Below are positions 7,988-16,806 of a DNA stretch of 64,000 bases, one piece after another; positions within the stretch are counted from its first letter, which is position 1; each line of letters starts with the position of its first letter. Under the pieces are notes generated by a model. That model was not told the origin of the DNA, searched no databases, and saw only the letters and a list, made by a program, of their open reading frames with translations. The translations under genes were made by a program, and so were the position numbers. The stretch is from Streptomyces sp. CB02414 (lineage in GTDB: Bacteria; Actinomycetota; Actinomycetes; Streptomycetales; Streptomycetaceae): the NCBI RefSeq assembly GCF_001905385.1, contig NZ_LIPF01000009.1, positions 372,001 through 436,000 of the forward strand. Direction: 5' to 3'.

Positions 7988-8002
7988 GTCAAGCTGCTTG
8001 AC
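7988..8002. promoter_or_regulatory. predicted MarR operator 2
   Basis: GTCAAGC-T-GCTTGAC is a perfect inverted repeat with 7-bp arms and the same TCAA-N5-TTGA core as operator 1. GCTTGACCATAGG is repeated directly in both sites. It lies 22 bp before the cupin ATG. Confidence 0.7.
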
Positions 8003-8023
8003 CATAGGCATTGGGGGACAGTC

Positions 8024-8398
8024 ATGCCCGTAGTCCGCTCGTCCGAAGGCGCCGTCCACGAGATCCACGGCACCCGCTTCGTCTCGTACGCCGCTCCCCG
8101 CACCGGCGGCAAGGAGCTCTGCGCCTGGCGGGGCGAGATCCCGGCGGGGACGAAGGCCCCCGCGCACACCGTCAGCCGGGAGGAGGTCTTCCACCTGCTC
8201 ACCGGCGAGCTGCTGGTCACCCTCGACGGCCGCACCGAGCGCGTCACCGCGGGGGACACGGTGATCGTCAACGCCGGTGCCGAATTCGCCGTCGAGAACC
8301 CCACCGACCGGACCGCGACCTCCTGGGTCACCACCTCCGTCGGCCTGACGGCGGAGCTGGCCGACGGCACGGTGCTCACTCCCCCGTGGGCCAACTGA
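8024..8398 (+). CDS. cupin domain protein
   Basis: A 124-residue single-domain cupin. Motif 1 is visible as PAHTVSREEVFHLLTGELLVTLDG (Pro-x-His ... Glu ... Gly), and motif 2 as GDTVIVNAGAEFAVENPTDR, where the usual His is not present, so metal binding may be incomplete. GGGGGACA precedes ATG 8024. It is divergent from the MarR regulator and probably repressed through the shared operators. The reaction is unknown; MarR/cupin pairs often respond to small aromatic or oxidised compounds, but that is inference. Confidence 0.8.
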   Translation: MPVVRSSEGAVHEIHGTRFVSYAAPRTGGKELCAWRGEIPAGTKAPAHTVSREEVFHLLTGELLVTLDGRTERVTAGDTVIVNAGAEFAVENPTDRTATSWVTTSVGLTAELADGTVLTPPWAN

Positions 8399-8413
8399 CC
8401 CGCACCGGCCGCC

Positions 8414-9382
8414 TCATGCCGCCAGCGACCCCGGCATCACCGCCCGCGGCCCGAACTTCGCCCGCGCGCGGTCCGCGACCTCCTCGATCCGGCGGACCTT
8501 CTCGTCCACGGGATCGAAGGTGAGCTGGTGGGAGGCCTGTTCGGCGGGGGCCAGCCCCTCGGCGCGCAGGGCGATCGAGCGGACCCGGGCGCGCTGGAGG
8601 CCGAGCGCCTCGTACATGTCGTACGCCGTCCGGGTCAGGGCCGCCGAGTGCGCGGTCGGTTCGGAGAGGGTGCGGCTGCGGGTGGTGGCCGACCTGTCGG
8701 CGTAGCGCACGGTGAGGGTGAGGGTGCGGCAGACCTTGTCCACGGCGCGCAGCCGGGCGCCCAGTTCCCCGGCCGCCGACAGCAGGGCGCGGCGGTGGCG
8801 GCCGGGGTCGAGTTCGTCGCGGTCGAAGGGGCGGTCCGCGGCCAGCGACCGGGAGACGCCGTTGGGGACCACCCGGCCGCGGTCGACGCCCTGCGCCTTC
8901 TCGTGCAGCTCGCGGCCGGCCTTCGCGCCGACCAGTCGCTGGAGCGTGGAAAGGGGTGCGGCGGCGACCCGGCCGAGGGTGTCGAGGCCGTACTCGCACA
9001 GGGTGCGGGCGGTCGCGGTGCCGACGCCGGGCAGCGCGGCGACCGGCTTCCCGGCGAGGAACTCCCGCTCCTCGCCCTCGGGAACCGCGCGGGTCAGCCC
9101 CGGCCGGGCGTCCCGCAGCGCCATGCGGGCCAGCATCGGGCCCGGACCGGCGCCGGTCACGCAGTCGACGCCGTACAGCGCGAGGGCGCGGACGCGGATC
9201 ACCGAGGCCAGTTCCACGGCGTCCCGCCCGAAGTACCGCTCGGCACCGCGCAGGTCGGCCAGCACGCCGTCGGGGGGCAGCGCCTCGACGACCGGCGTGA
9301 ACTCCTCCAGCAACCCGAGCAGCTGGGGCAGGGCCGCCTCGTACATGGGCGGCAGCTGGAAACGTACGCAGAGGATGGTCAT
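8414..9382 (-). CDS. Y-family DNA polymerase-like protein (ImuB-like), degenerate active site
   Basis: A 322-residue protein with the overall plan of Y-family polymerases: palm/finger region, thumb helix-hairpin-helix (ALPGVGTATARTLCEYGLDTLGRVA), and little-finger domain. The catalytic acids seem lost: the first strand reads ILCVRFQLPP where DinB has the first Asp (D-x-D-x-F-F), and the S-I-D-E motif is replaced by ALPPDGVLADL. Near the C-terminus QLTFD resembles a beta-clamp-binding motif. ATG 9382 overlaps the dnaE2 stop as ATGA, so translation is coupled. These traits match ImuB, the non-catalytic adaptor that brings DnaE2 to lesions in mycobacteria. No ImuA or ImuA' gene is adjacent. It is often annotated as DinB/Pol IV. 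Confidence 0.8.
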   Translation of the reverse strand: MTILCVRFQLPPMYEAALPQLLGLLEEFTPVVEALPPDGVLADLRGAERYFGRDAVELASVIRVRALALYGVDCVTGAGPGPMLARMALRDARPGLTRAVPEGEEREFLAGKPVAALPGVGTATARTLCEYGLDTLGRVAAAPLSTLQRLVGAKAGRELHEKAQGVDRGRVVPNGVSRSLAADRPFDRDELDPGRHRRALLSAAGELGARLRAVDKVCRTLTLTVRYADRSATTRSRTLSEPTAHSAALTRTAYDMYEALGLQRARVRSIALRAEGLAPAEQASHQLTFDPVDEKVRRIEEVADRARAKFGPRAVMPGSLAA

Positions 9383-12300
9383 CCCGCACTCCCCGGACTC
9401 TGGTGCCACAACTTCCTTCCGACCGCGGGCCCTTCGCCCGCGGGGCGCAGATCGGCCCAGGGGTGCATCTCGTACCCGGTGGACATGCGGATCTTCCGCT
9501 GCCGCTCCATCGGGTCCTGGGCCGCGGAACCGGCCGGCGCGGGTTGTCCGTCCGAACCGGCGAGACGACGGCGTGCCGGGCCGTCCTCGGGGTCGCCGCC
9601 CTCCCGGCTTCCGCCCGCTCCGGCCAGCCGGGCCGCGACGCCTTCCAGGCCCTCCTCCCGGCGGACCTCCAGCAGGTCGGCGAGGTTCCAGGCGGCGGAG
9701 CCGACCACGCTGAGGCTGCGCGGGCCGCGCCGCTGCACCACCCCGCGCACCAGCAGCAGCCAGGAGTGGAAGACGGTGTGCGCGCAGGCGTCGTGCGAGT
9801 CGTCGAAGAAGGCGAGGTCGACCAGGCCGGAGCCGTCGTCGAGGGTGGAGAAGATGACCCGGCGGCCGGAGCGGACCGGCGGGGTCTGGGTGGCCGCCTT
9901 GGCGCCCGCGACCAGCACCGTCTCCCCGTGCCGGGCCTCGCGCAGCCGCTTGGCCGACACCACGCCCAGCTCGCGCAGGAAGGTGCGGTGGTCGTCCATC
10001 AGGTTGCGCGAGGCGTCCATGGAGAGCACGCCCAGCTCGGCGCTGAGCTTCTCCGCGGAGGTGAGGTCGGGCAGCCCGGCGGAGGCGGTCTTCCGGCCGC
10101 CGGACAGGGGGAGCTGGTCGCCGCGTCCGGCTCGGGCGCCGCGGTGCAGTTCGGTCAGGTGCAGTTGCAGGTCGCGGCGGTTGGCGCCGAACGCGTCCAG
10201 CGCGCCGACCTGGGCGAGCCGTCCGGCCAGCGGCCTGCTGGGGCGGGCCCGTTCCCAGAAGTCGAGCAGGGAGGCGTAGGGCTGCCCCTCGGCGATCCGT
10301 TCCGCCTCGGCATCGCTGATGCCGTGCACGTCGGAGAGGGCGAGGCGCAGACCCCAGACGGTCCCCTCGGAACGCCGTGATTCAGACACCAGTTCGATCC
10401 TGTGTGCGACCCCCGACTTGTTCACGTCCAACGGCAGGATCGGCACCCCGCGCCGCCGCGCGTCCGCCAGCAGCAGCCGCTTCGGGTACATGCCGGGGTC
10501 GTGGGTGAGCAACCCGGCGTAGAAGGCGGCCGGGTGATGGGCCTTCAGCCACGCCGACTGGTAGGTCGGCACGGCGAACGCGACGGCGTGCGCCTTGCAG
10601 AAGCCGTACGACCCGAAGGCCTCGACGATCTCCCAGGTCCGCTGGATCGTTTCCGCGTCGTACCCGTTCGCCGTCGCGTGCTGGGCGAACCACACCTTGA
10701 TCCGCCCCTGCGACTCCGGGTCGGAAAGACCGCGCCGCACCCGGTCCGCCTCGCCGCGTCCGCAGCCGGTCATGATGTCGACGATGTCGATGATCTGCTC
10801 GTGGAAGACGACAACCCCGTAGGTGCCCTCCAGCGGCTCCGCCAGGTCCTCGTGCGGGTAGCGCACCGGCGCCCGCCCGTGCCGGGCCTCGATGAACGGC
10901 CGCACCATGTCGGCGGCGACCGGCCCCGGCCGGAAGAGCGAGATGTCGACCACGAGGTCGTGGAAGGTCGCCGGCTGGAGCCGTCCGACCAGGTCCCGCT
11001 GGCCCGGCGACTCGATCTGGAAGCAGCCCAGCGTCTCGGCGGACCGGATCATCCGGTACGTCGCCGGGTCGCCCTCGGGTACGGCGTCCAGGTCGACCTC
11101 GGCGCCGGTCGCCCGCTTCACCTCGGCGACCGCGTGCGCCATCGCCGACTGCATCCGCACCCCGAGCACGTCCAGCTTGAGCAGCCCGAGGTCCTCCACG
11201 TCGTCCTTGTCGAACTGGGCCATGGGGAAGCCCTCGCCGCTGGTCGGCATGACCGGCGTACGGGAGAGCAGGGAGGCGTCGGACAGGAGGACACCGCAGG
11301 GGTGCATGGCGACGCCGCGCGGGAGGGCGTCCAGGCCCTCGACCAGCTCCCAGAGCCTGCCGTACCTCTCCCGCTCCCCCGCCAGCTCCTTCAGCTCGGG
11401 CAGCTCCTCCAGCGCCGCGCGGGCGTCGCGGGCGCGGATGTGCGGGAAGGACTTGGCGACGCGGTCGATCTCGGCCGGGTCCATGGACAGCGCGGCGCCC
11501 ACGTCCCGGATGGCGTGGCGCACCCGGTAGGTCTCCGGCATGGCGACCGTGGCGACCCGCTCGGTGCCGAACCGGCCGATGATCGCGCGGTAGACCTCCA
11601 GGCGCCGGGCGGACTCCACGTCGATGTCGATGTCGGGCAGCACGACCCGTTCCTTGGACAGGAAGCGCTCCATCAGCAGCCCGTGCTCGACCGGGTCGGC
11701 GTGCGCGATGCCGAGCAGGTGGTTGACGAGCGAGCCCGCGCCGGAGCCGCGCGCGGCGACCCGGATGCCCATGTCCCGTACGTCGTCCACGACCTGGGCG
11801 ACGGTGAGGAAGTACGAGGCGAAGCCGTGGTGGGCGATGATGTCCAGCTCGTGGTGCATCCGCTCCCAGTAGGTCCGGTGATCGCGCCGCCGGTCGTAGC
11901 CGCGCAGCACCATGCCCGCCGCCGCCCGGGAGGCGAGCGCCCGCTGGGCGGTGCGGCGGCCGGCGCCCACGAGGTGCGGCTCGGGGAAGTGGACGGCGCC
12001 CATGCCGAGGTCGTCCTCGGGGTCGACCAGGCACTCGGCGGCCGTCGCCTGCGTCTGCTCCAGCAGGCGGTGGGCGGTGTCACGCCGGAAGCCGGCCGCC
12101 TCGACGATCCGCTCGGCGGCGTGCCGCATGGCGCCGGCGTCCTTGAGCCAGGCCTCGCCGGAATCCAGTTCCCTGGTGGCGTCGATGGGGACCAGGCGGC
12201 GGGCGGCGTCCAGGACGTCGGCGACCTGGCCCTGGCCGGGGTCGGCGTAGCGGGCGGCGTTGGAGAGCACCGGGCGGATGCCCTGTTCGGCGGCGAAGCC

Positions 12301-12924
12301 GACGGTGCGGGCGGCCAGCCGCAGGGAGCCGGGGCCGGTGCCCTCACGGCCGTGCCAGACGGCCTCCAGGCGCAGGGCGTCGCCGTACACCTCCCGCCAG
12401 GGGGCGAGGAGCTTCGCCGCGCGGTCGGGACGGCCGGCGGCGAGGGCGCGACCCACGTCGGAGTCGGGGCCGAGCAGCACGGTCAGACCGTCGGCGTGGT
12501 TGTCGGCCCAGGACAGCAGGGGGATGTCCTCGGCCGTGTGGGCGGCGGAGACCAGGCGGCACAGGCCGGCCCAGCCGCGGGCGCCGTCGCGGGCGAGGAA
12601 GGTCACCCGTGGGGCCGACTCGTCGACGAAGGCACCTCCGCGCACGGGGGCGCGGCGCCGGTCCCGGCGTACGGAGGTCTCCGTGCGGTCGGCGGTCCCG
12701 GACTCGGGGGCGGCCACCGCCAGCTCCGCGCCGAACAACGGACGGACGCCCGCCTTCGCGCAGGCCTTGGCGAAGCGGACCGTGCCCGCGAGGGTGTCGC
12801 GGTCGGTGAGGGCGAGGGCGTCCATGCCCCGTTCGAAGGCGCGCTCGGCCAGCCGCTCCGGGTGGGAGGCGCCGTAGCGGGCGGAGAACCCGGAGACGGT
12901 GTGCAGATGCGTGAAACCCGGCAC
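9379..12924 (-). CDS. dnaE2: error-prone DNA polymerase III alpha subunit DnaE2
   Basis: A protein of about 1181 residues in the C-family polymerase fold: N-terminal PHP domain (THLHTVSGFSARYG), polymerase palm with PDIDIDVESARR, a helix-hairpin-helix region and a C-terminal OB fold. The order and length fit DnaE2, the SOS-induced translesion polymerase, rather than the replicative DnaE1. GTG 12924 is preferred over GTG 12930 because GGGAGG sits 5 bp upstream, whereas the first GTG overlaps that ribosome site. The stop overlaps the start of the ImuB-like gene (ATGA). A LexA-box-like sequence lies 46 bp upstream, supporting damage induction. Confidence 0.93.
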   Translation of the reverse strand: MPGFTHLHTVSGFSARYGASHPERLAERAFERGMDALALTDRDTLAGTVRFAKACAKAGVRPLFGAELAVAAPESGTADRTETSVRRDRRRAPVRGGAFVDESAPRVTFLARDGARGWAGLCRLVSAAHTAEDIPLLSWADNHADGLTVLLGPDSDVGRALAAGRPDRAAKLLAPWREVYGDALRLEAVWHGREGTGPGSLRLAARTVGFAAEQGIRPVLSNAARYADPGQGQVADVLDAARRLVPIDATRELDSGEAWLKDAGAMRHAAERIVEAAGFRRDTAHRLLEQTQATAAECLVDPEDDLGMGAVHFPEPHLVGAGRRTAQRALASRAAAGMVLRGYDRRRDHRTYWERMHHELDIIAHHGFASYFLTVAQVVDDVRDMGIRVAARGSGAGSLVNHLLGIAHADPVEHGLLMERFLSKERVVLPDIDIDVESARRLEVYRAIIGRFGTERVATVAMPETYRVRHAIRDVGAALSMDPAEIDRVAKSFPHIRARDARAALEELPELKELAGERERYGRLWELVEGLDALPRGVAMHPCGVLLSDASLLSRTPVMPTSGEGFPMAQFDKDDVEDLGLLKLDVLGVRMQSAMAHAVAEVKRATGAEVDLDAVPEGDPATYRMIRSAETLGCFQIESPGQRDLVGRLQPATFHDLVVDISLFRPGPVAADMVRPFIEARHGRAPVRYPHEDLAEPLEGTYGVVVFHEQIIDIVDIMTGCGRGEADRVRRGLSDPESQGRIKVWFAQHATANGYDAETIQRTWEIVEAFGSYGFCKAHAVAFAVPTYQSAWLKAHHPAAFYAGLLTHDPGMYPKRLLLADARRRGVPILPLDVNKSGVAHRIELVSESRRSEGTVWGLRLALSDVHGISDAEAERIAEGQPYASLLDFWERARPSRPLAGRLAQVGALDAFGANRRDLQLHLTELHRGARAGRGDQLPLSGGRKTASAGLPDLTSAEKLSAELGVLSMDASRNLMDDHRTFLRELGVVSAKRLREARHGETVLVAGAKAATQTPPVRSGRRVIFSTLDDGSGLVDLAFFDDSHDACAHTVFHSWLLLVRGVVQRRGPRSLSVVGSAAWNLADLLEVRREEGLEGVAARLAGAGGSREGGDPEDGPARRRLAGSDGQPAPAGSAAQDPMERQRKIRMSTGYEMHPWADLRPAGEGPAVGRKLWHQSPGSAG

Positions 12925-12969
12925 ACGCACCTCCCGAACTCATGAACCGATGCCCTGCCGAACACCATG

Positions 12970-12985
12970 TCGAACATCTGTTCCC
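12970..12985 (-). promoter_or_regulatory. LexA (SOS) box-like site upstream of dnaE2
   Basis: On the minus strand the site reads GGGAAC-AGAT-GTTCGA, against the actinobacterial SOS box TCGAAC-N4-GTTCGA: one perfect half-site and the other with two changes. It is 46 bp upstream of the dnaE2 start. Confidence 0.7.
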
Positions 12986-13089
12986 AACTACCTCACCCCC
13001 ACCATAGACCAATTTTTCGAATGCGTGTGCGACATCCGTTCGGCCCCGCCCCACCTGCGCAAACGCCCGTCCGCCCGGACCGTGGGGAC

Positions 13090-14148
13090 ATGTCGCACAC
13101 CCCGGTCACCGACCGCCGCAGAGGCTCCTTCCTGGGCGAGGTGAAGGACGCCGTCACCCCGCGGGCCACCCTGCTCGTGCTCGGCGTGCTCGCGCTCCAG
13201 CTGCTGTTCATCGCCTCCTACGTGGGGGCGCTGCACGACCCGAAGCCGAAGGACGTGCCCTTCGGGGTGGTCGCGCCGGCGGCGGTGGCCGAGCGGACGG
13301 TGGACAGGCTGGAGCGGCTGCCCGGGGCGCCGCTGGACCCGCGCACGGTGGCCGGCGAGGAGAGCGCCCGGCGGCAGATCATGGAGCGGGAGATCGACGG
13401 CGCCCTGATCGTGAACCCGGGCGGCACCAGGGACACGCTGCTGGTCGCCTCCGGCGGCGGCACCGTCCTCGCCTCCGCCCTGGAGGGACTGGTCTCCGAG
13501 GTGGAGCGGACGGAGGGCCGCACGGTGCGGACCGTCGACGTGGCCCCGGCCTCGCCCCGGGACTTCGACGGGCTGTCGTCCTTCTACCTGGTCGTGGGCT
13601 GGTGCGTCGGCGGCTACCTGTGCGCCTCGATCCTGGCGATCAGCACCGGGGCCCGGCCCGCCAACCCGTTCCGCGCGGCGATCCGGCTGATCGTGATGGC
13701 GCTGGTCGCGATCGTCGGCGGGCTGGGCGGCGCGGTGATCGTGGGGCCGGTCCTGGGCGCGCTGCCCGGCAGCGTGGTGGACCTGTGGGGGCTCGGCGCG
13801 CTGATCACCTTCGCGGTGGGCGCCGCCACCCTCGCGCTCCAGGGCGTCTTCGGGATCGTCGGCATCGGGCTGGCGATCCTGCTGGTGGTGATCGCGGGCA
13901 ACCCGAGCGCGGGCGGTGCCTTCCCGCTGCCGATGCTGCCGCCGTTCTGGAAGGAGATCGGTCCCTGGCTGCCGCCGGGCGCGGGCACCTGGACGGCCCG
14001 CTCGATCGCCTACTTCAAGGGCAACGCCGAGACCGTGCCCCTGCTGGTGCTGTGGGCGTGGGCGGTGGCGGGGACGCTGATCACACTCGCGGCGGCCGTG
14101 CTGCGCGTCCGGCGACAGGAGCCGGAGCTTCCCACGCAGGCCGGCTAA
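13090..14148 (+). CDS. integral membrane protein, ABC-2/YhgE-like (DUF3533-type)
   Basis: A 352-residue membrane protein. One transmembrane helix near residues 27-47 is followed by a ~130-residue extracytoplasmic domain, then five or more helices in the C-terminal half (LVVGWCVGGYLCASILAI, IVMALVAIVGGLGGAVIV, LITFAVGAATLALQGVFG, GLAILLVVIAG and a last helix before RVRR). This topology resembles YhgE/Pip and ABC-2 permease relatives that lack their own ATPase. No nucleotide-binding partner is adjacent. It diverges from dnaE2; the start at ATG 13090 follows a GGGG. Function unknown. Confidence 0.75.
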   Translation: MSHTPVTDRRRGSFLGEVKDAVTPRATLLVLGVLALQLLFIASYVGALHDPKPKDVPFGVVAPAAVAERTVDRLERLPGAPLDPRTVAGEESARRQIMEREIDGALIVNPGGTRDTLLVASGGGTVLASALEGLVSEVERTEGRTVRTVDVAPASPRDFDGLSSFYLVVGWCVGGYLCASILAISTGARPANPFRAAIRLIVMALVAIVGGLGGAVIVGPVLGALPGSVVDLWGLGALITFAVGAATLALQGVFGIVGIGLAILLVVIAGNPSAGGAFPLPMLPPFWKEIGPWLPPGAGTWTARSIAYFKGNAETVPLLVLWAWAVAGTLITLAAAVLRVRRQEPELPTQAG

Positions 14149-14167
14149 CCAACGCCGTACGCACGCG

Positions 14168-14201
14168 GAAGTCCCGCCCCTCGCGCGCGGGACGGGACTT
14201 C
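14168..14201. terminator. bidirectional terminator
   Basis: GAAGTCCCG (14168-14176) and CGGGACTTC (14193-14201) form a 9-bp stem around a GC-rich loop, between the convergent membrane protein and protease genes. Confidence 0.75.
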
Positions 14202-14240
14202 AGCGGTACCTCGGAGGTACTTCTCAGGTGCGGGTGATGC

Positions 14241-15323
14241 TCAGCCGATCTGCGTACCGGTGGCCGACAGGGCCTCCGTCACCGGCTGGAAGAAGGTCTC
14301 GCCGCCCGAGGTGCAGTCGCCGCTGCCGCCGGAGGTGAGGCCGATGGCCTGGTCGCCCGAGAAGAGCGAGCCGCCGCTGTCGCCGGGCTCGGCGCAGACG
14401 TCGGTCTGGATCAGGCCGTTGACGATGTCGCCGTTGCCGTAGTTCACGGTGGCGTCCAGGCCGGTGACCGTGCCCGAGTGCACCTGGGTGGTGGAGCCGC
14501 TGCGGGTCACCTCCATGCCGACGGTGGCCTCGGCGGCGCCGGAGATGGCCTGGGAGGAGCCGTCGTAGAGGTTCACCTCGCTCGGGTGGTCCACCTGGGC
14601 GGTGTACTTGACCAGGCCGTAGTCGTCGTCCGGGAAGCTGGAGGCCGCGTTCTCGCCGATGACGTTCCCGGAGGAGTCCGACCACGTGGTGATGCCCTCG
14701 GTGCAGTGACCCGCGGTGAGGAAGTACGGCTCCCCGCCCTTGGTCACGTTGAAGCCGAGGGAGCAGCGCCCGCCGTTGCCGGTGATGGCGTCGCCGCCCG
14801 CGACGAAGGGCTTGTACTCGCCCTTGGTCCGCTTGAGCTCCGCCTTGGCGCCCAGCCCGTCGACCACCTTGGTCAGCTTGGCCCACTCGGCCTTCGAGAC
14901 CGTGCGGTCGGCGGTGACGACGACCTTGTTGGTGGTCGGGTCGGTCGCCCAGGAGGTGCCCGGGATGGTGGCGTCCTCGGCGAGGGTGGTGCGCGCGCTC
15001 TTCAGTTCGGCGAGCGAGTTCTCGACGATTCTCGCCTCGGCGCCGGCCTCCTCGACGGTCTGCGCGGCGCCCTCGCCGAGCACGTTGACGACGAGGCTCT
15101 TCGCCTGCGCGTCGTAGTACGTGCCCGCCGCGTCGGTGCCGAGGTCGCCGAGCAGCGTGGAGGCGAGCTTTCCGGCCGCCGTGACCGACAGGGTCTCGGG
15201 CGCGGAAGCCTTCGGGGCCTCGCTGGCGTTCGCACTCTGGAAGGTGACTCCCGCTGCGACCAGTGCGGTGATACCCGCACCAACCACGGCGGCCCGCCGC
15301 CTGGGTATGCGTCGGTGCTTCAA
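14241..15323 (-). CDS. secreted S1 serine protease, streptogrisin/alpha-lytic type, long pro-region
   Basis: A 360-residue preproprotein. The signal peptide (RR, then AAVVGAGITALVAAGV) ends around ANA-S34. A ~135-residue pro-region follows, of the alpha-lytic protease prodomain kind that assists folding. The mature chymotrypsin-like domain begins near FVAGGDAITG. The catalytic triad is His206 (TAGHC), Asp234 (DDDYGLV) and Ser316 (GDSGGS), with paired cysteines C187/C207 and C310/C337. It is a secreted peptidase of the streptogrisin group, related to the gene at 15693. A terminator for that gene and a promoter region lie upstream. Confidence 0.92.
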   Translation of the reverse strand: MKHRRIPRRRAAVVGAGITALVAAGVTFQSANASEAPKASAPETLSVTAAGKLASTLLGDLGTDAAGTYYDAQAKSLVVNVLGEGAAQTVEEAGAEARIVENSLAELKSARTTLAEDATIPGTSWATDPTTNKVVVTADRTVSKAEWAKLTKVVDGLGAKAELKRTKGEYKPFVAGGDAITGNGGRCSLGFNVTKGGEPYFLTAGHCTEGITTWSDSSGNVIGENAASSFPDDDYGLVKYTAQVDHPSEVNLYDGSSQAISGAAEATVGMEVTRSGSTTQVHSGTVTGLDATVNYGNGDIVNGLIQTDVCAEPGDSGGSLFSGDQAIGLTSGGSGDCTSGGETFFQPVTEALSATGTQIG

Positions 15324-15692
15324 CTCACGTCCTCCTGTGGGGGGTCGGCCCGGAAGGTTGTGGGGACCTCACGGGCCGGAAGGCTGGTTGACGAGCGCTA
15401 ACTCTTCCAACCTCACAGTGGGCACACAAGGTCGACTTCAGGACGTGCGCACGACAAGTTCAGCGCGCACACACGACCTTCACCATTCATGTCCCTTCCA
15501 GCAGGATTCGCGCGACGAACACTCCAGCAAACGCTACGGGCCAGTAACCGGTGACCGGCGGAACAGGCCCGCGCCTGGCCGGAATTCACCTCTTGCGCAC
15601 AGACCGAGTCCCCGCCCACCGGCCGGTGTGCGGGGACTCGTCGTGCTGCTGGCTGCGCTTCTGTGGACGGACCGACGGCCTGGACCGACGGT
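15324..15692. other. intergenic region between the two protease genes
   Basis: Holds the leader and presumed promoter of the downstream protease in its left half and the terminator of the upstream protease at 15605-15640. No credible gene is seen; composition is less GC-rich than the neighbouring genes. Confidence 0.6.
15605..15640 (-). terminator. terminator after second protease gene
   Basis: CGAGTCCCCGC pairs with GCGGGGACTCG, with an inner CACCGG/CCGGTG stem and one bulged base on each side. It lies 53 bp after the protease stop. Confidence 0.85.
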
Positions 15693-16601
15693 CTAGTAGA
15701 CGCTGACGCCGTAGGCGTTCAGGGCCTCCGTGACCGGCTGGAAGAACGTCGTACCGCCGGTGCGGCAGTTGCCGCTGCCGCCGGAGGTCAGACCGTACGC
15801 GGTGCCGTTGCTGCCGTAGAGCGGGCCGCCGGAGTCGCCGGGCTCGGCGCAGACCGTGGTCTGGATCAGCCCGCGGACGATGTCGCCGCCGCCGTAGTTG
15901 ACGGTGGCGTTCAGGGCGGTGACCCGGCCGCTGTGGGTGCCGGTGGTGGAACCGTCGCGGATGACGGTGGTGCCCACGCTCGGGGTGGCCGCGCGGGTGA
16001 TGTCCACGCCGTTCGCGGTACCGGGCTTGCTGACCGAGCCGTTGGTGTACCGGACGATGCCGTAGTCGTTGCCCGGGAAGCTGGACCCGGCCGTCGAGCC
16101 GAGGACCGTGGAGCGCCCGGAGTTGGCGTACCAGGTGCCGGCACCGTCGGTGCAGTGACCGGCGGTCAGGAAGTACTCGGCGCCGCTGCTGCTGCGGACG
16201 TTGAAGCCGAGGGAGCAGCGCCAGCTGCTCGCGTAGATGGCGTCGCCGCCCTGGATGAGCTTGTTGAACGTGCCGGGGGTGCGCTCGATCTTCAGGGCGC
16301 CGGCCTTGTCGCCGACCTCCTTCTTGATCTTCGCGAGCTCGGCCTGGGAGACCGTGCTGTCGATCGTGAGCAGCACCTGGCCGCTCTTGCTGTCGACGGC
16401 CCAGGCGGTGCCCGGGACGTCCGCCTCGAGCACGGCGGCACTGGCGCCGCTCAGCTCGGCGGCGCTGAAGGCGACGGGAGCCTCGGACGCGTTCGCGCTG
16501 GGGATCGCGATCGCGGCTGCGGCCACGATGCCGGTGGATACGGCGATCAGCCGAGTCCGTCTCGTGATGCCGCTGCGGGGGGTGGTGCGCTTGATCCTCA
16601 C
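15693..16601 (-). CDS. secreted S1 serine protease, streptogrisin A/B type, short pro-region
   Basis: A 302-residue preproprotein starting at GTG 16601, with GGAGG 8 bp upstream. The signal peptide ends near ANA-S39; the pro-region is about 78 residues, as in streptogrisins A and B. The mature domain starts near LIQGGDAIYAS. The triad is His149 (TAGHC), Asp179 (GNDYGIV) and Ser258 (GDSGGP). Disulfides C129/C150 and C251/C278 fit the family. It is a paralogue of the protease at 14241, sharing the FFQPVTEAL ending, and likely arose by tandem duplication. A strong hairpin terminator follows. Confidence 0.92.
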   Translation of the reverse strand: MRIKRTTPRSGITRRTRLIAVSTGIVAAAAIAIPSANASEAPVAFSAAELSGASAAVLEADVPGTAWAVDSKSGQVLLTIDSTVSQAELAKIKKEVGDKAGALKIERTPGTFNKLIQGGDAIYASSWRCSLGFNVRSSSGAEYFLTAGHCTDGAGTWYANSGRSTVLGSTAGSSFPGNDYGIVRYTNGSVSKPGTANGVDITRAATPSVGTTVIRDGSTTGTHSGRVTALNATVNYGGGDIVRGLIQTTVCAEPGDSGGPLYGSNGTAYGLTSGGSGNCRTGGTTFFQPVTEALNAYGVSVY

Positions 16602-16806
16602 TTTTCGTTCCTCCACAAAGGAAGTCGGGGGCCCTCTCGTGGGGTTGGGGGCCCGTGAGGCGCAGTCAGGGACGGACGTCCGGGTTCCGAATGCGTCGTG
16701 CCCCTGACAAGCGCTGAGGTTGGAGTATTCGGCCGAACGACCGGTCGGCGCAAGAGTGCACTTTCGGCCGTCAATCTTTGAATGAACTCTGGTCTCCCCG
16801 GGCGCC

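Noticed and set aside
10402..12945. 847-codon open frame on the + strand
   Set aside because: It is antisense to dnaE2 and lacks any recognisable domain.
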